DNA of 6,171 nt, taken from NCBI GenBank assembly GCA_003242115.1, contig QBMP01000267.1, forward strand, positions 1 through 6,171. Reading direction: 5' to 3'. Each line of letters starts with the position of its first letter. Position 1 is the first letter of the stretch. Position numbers and translations under genes: made by a program. Positions 6,021-6,171 of this stretch are shown here, piece by piece. The notes under the pieces are model-generated. The model was not told where the DNA came from, made no database searches, and worked only from the letters and a program-made list of their open reading frames with translations. This DNA comes from Phormidesmis priestleyi (lineage in GTDB: Bacteria > Cyanobacteriota > Cyanobacteriia > Phormidesmidales > Phormidesmidaceae).

Positions 6021-6069
6021 AAAAAATAGATTCTCAATAACCCAAATAAATCTGCCCTTATTGAGAATC
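6021..6069 (-). terminator. Intrinsic-terminator-like hairpin with T tract
   Basis: Arms at 6029-6040 and 6058-6069 (GATTCTCAATAA and its exact reverse complement) form a perfect 12-base stem with a 17-base loop. On the minus strand the stem is followed at once by TATTTTTT (6021-6028), which makes it directional. The stem is A+T-rich, so weaker than a classic terminator. It would end a minus-strand gene lying beyond the right edge and insulate the dynamin unit from it. Confidence 0.6.
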
Positions 6070-6072
6070 GGC

Positions 6073-6100
6073 GGATTTTCAATCGAAAAAAGGAAAATCC
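6073..6100 (-). repeat. Second inverted repeat GGATTTTC-N12-GAAAATCC
   Basis: Perfect eight-base arms with a 12-base loop, three bases outside the 12-bp hairpin. On the minus strand the loop itself contains a run of six T. Together the two hairpins could act as a tandem terminator, or form the decayed end of a small mobile element; the sequence does not decide between these. Confidence 0.45.
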
Positions 6101-6171
6101 TGATCGCTACCTATAGCTCAGATCTTGCACCATTCTCAGTAGGGGTTGCGCTGAGGGCCAAAATCTGAAAA
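6101..6171. other. Right edge, no assignable gene
   Basis: On the minus strand all three frames are open from the edge and close within about 60 bases (frames ending ...QRNPY, ...ARSEL and ...DLSYR). Any one could be the last residues of an upstream gene, and none can be chosen without more sequence. Confidence 0.3.

Larger units (their letters stand above)
5896..6028 (-). promoter_or_regulatory. Leader region of the three-gene dynamin unit
   Basis: These 133 bases lie between the upstream terminator-like hairpin and the TTG start. They must hold the promoter if the unit is transcribed on its own, but I see no convincing minus-35/minus-10 pair. The best attempt, TTGTCA followed 17 bases later by AAATTT, has a poor minus-10. 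A perfect TATAAT occurs only after the TTG, inside codons 3-5 of the first gene, without a matching minus-35. Two short palindromes in this leader are listed separately. Confidence 0.4.

Noticed and set aside
5669..6040. Plus-strand frame of 123 codons over the start of the stalk-like gene
   Set aside because: It is antisense to a better-supported gene and has a biased Ser/Phe/Leu-rich content typical of antisense reading; no known motif.
6016..6168. Plus-strand 50-codon frame beginning MPKNRF
   Set aside because: It spans both hairpins and shows no recognisable domain and no ribosome site. It is most likely chance in a terminator region.
6107..6171. C-terminal tail of an upstream minus-strand gene
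   Set aside because: Three frames are open to the edge and close within about 60 bases, so none can be preferred; not called as a gene.

Overview
The window looks like a piece of a cyanobacterial chromosome. Three perfect copies of the HIP1 octamer GCGATCGC, a hallmark of many cyanobacterial genomes, lie in the large central gene, and the intergenic DNA holds a perfect GTA-N8-TAC palindrome (NtcA-type) and CTTAATCT repeats that fit the cyanobacterial Pho-box pattern. Genus cannot be fixed from the sequence; a filamentous or Leptolyngbya-like cyanobacterium is only a guess. All five genes read on the minus strand, so transcription runs from right to left in the given coordinates.

Right part (about 1722-6171): a compact three-gene unit. 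In transcription order it has (1) a 328-residue helical/beta protein (4909-5895) that resembles the C-terminal stalk half of a dynamin-like protein but has no GTPase domain, (2) a 269-residue protein with one transmembrane helix (4041-4850), and (3) a 768-residue dynamin-family large GTPase (1722-4028). Gaps are 58 and 12 bases, and the ribosome site of the GTPase overlaps the stop codon of the membrane protein. A perfect 12-bp hairpin followed by a T-rich tract (6021-6069) separates the unit from whatever lies upstream. A membrane-active dynamin, a membrane-anchored partner and a separate stalk-like protein suggest one membrane-remodelling or membrane-surveillance machine. Known multi-gene bacterial dynamin loci (LeoABC, and the anti-phage 'dynamins'/Eleos class) are the closest concept I can name, but membership is not shown.

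Left part (1-1721): the start of a nutrient-uptake operon. A Tat-exported, probably lipid-anchored BMP-family substrate-binding protein (280-1503) is followed 58 bases later by the first 73 residues of an ABC-transporter permease (1-221, cut by the window edge). Proteins of this kind usually import purine nucleosides or related compounds. The 218-base region in front of it carries a three-copy 16-bp tandem repeat (1632-1673) with Pho-box-like cores and, three bases away, the NtcA-like palindrome (1617-1630), hinting at phosphorus and nitrogen control.

Base composition shifts across the window: hand-counted sample lines give about 53% G+C in the transporter gene and about 40% in the membrane-protein gene. 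The two smaller genes of the dynamin unit also lack HIP1, which fits a partly foreign or rapidly evolving accessory module.
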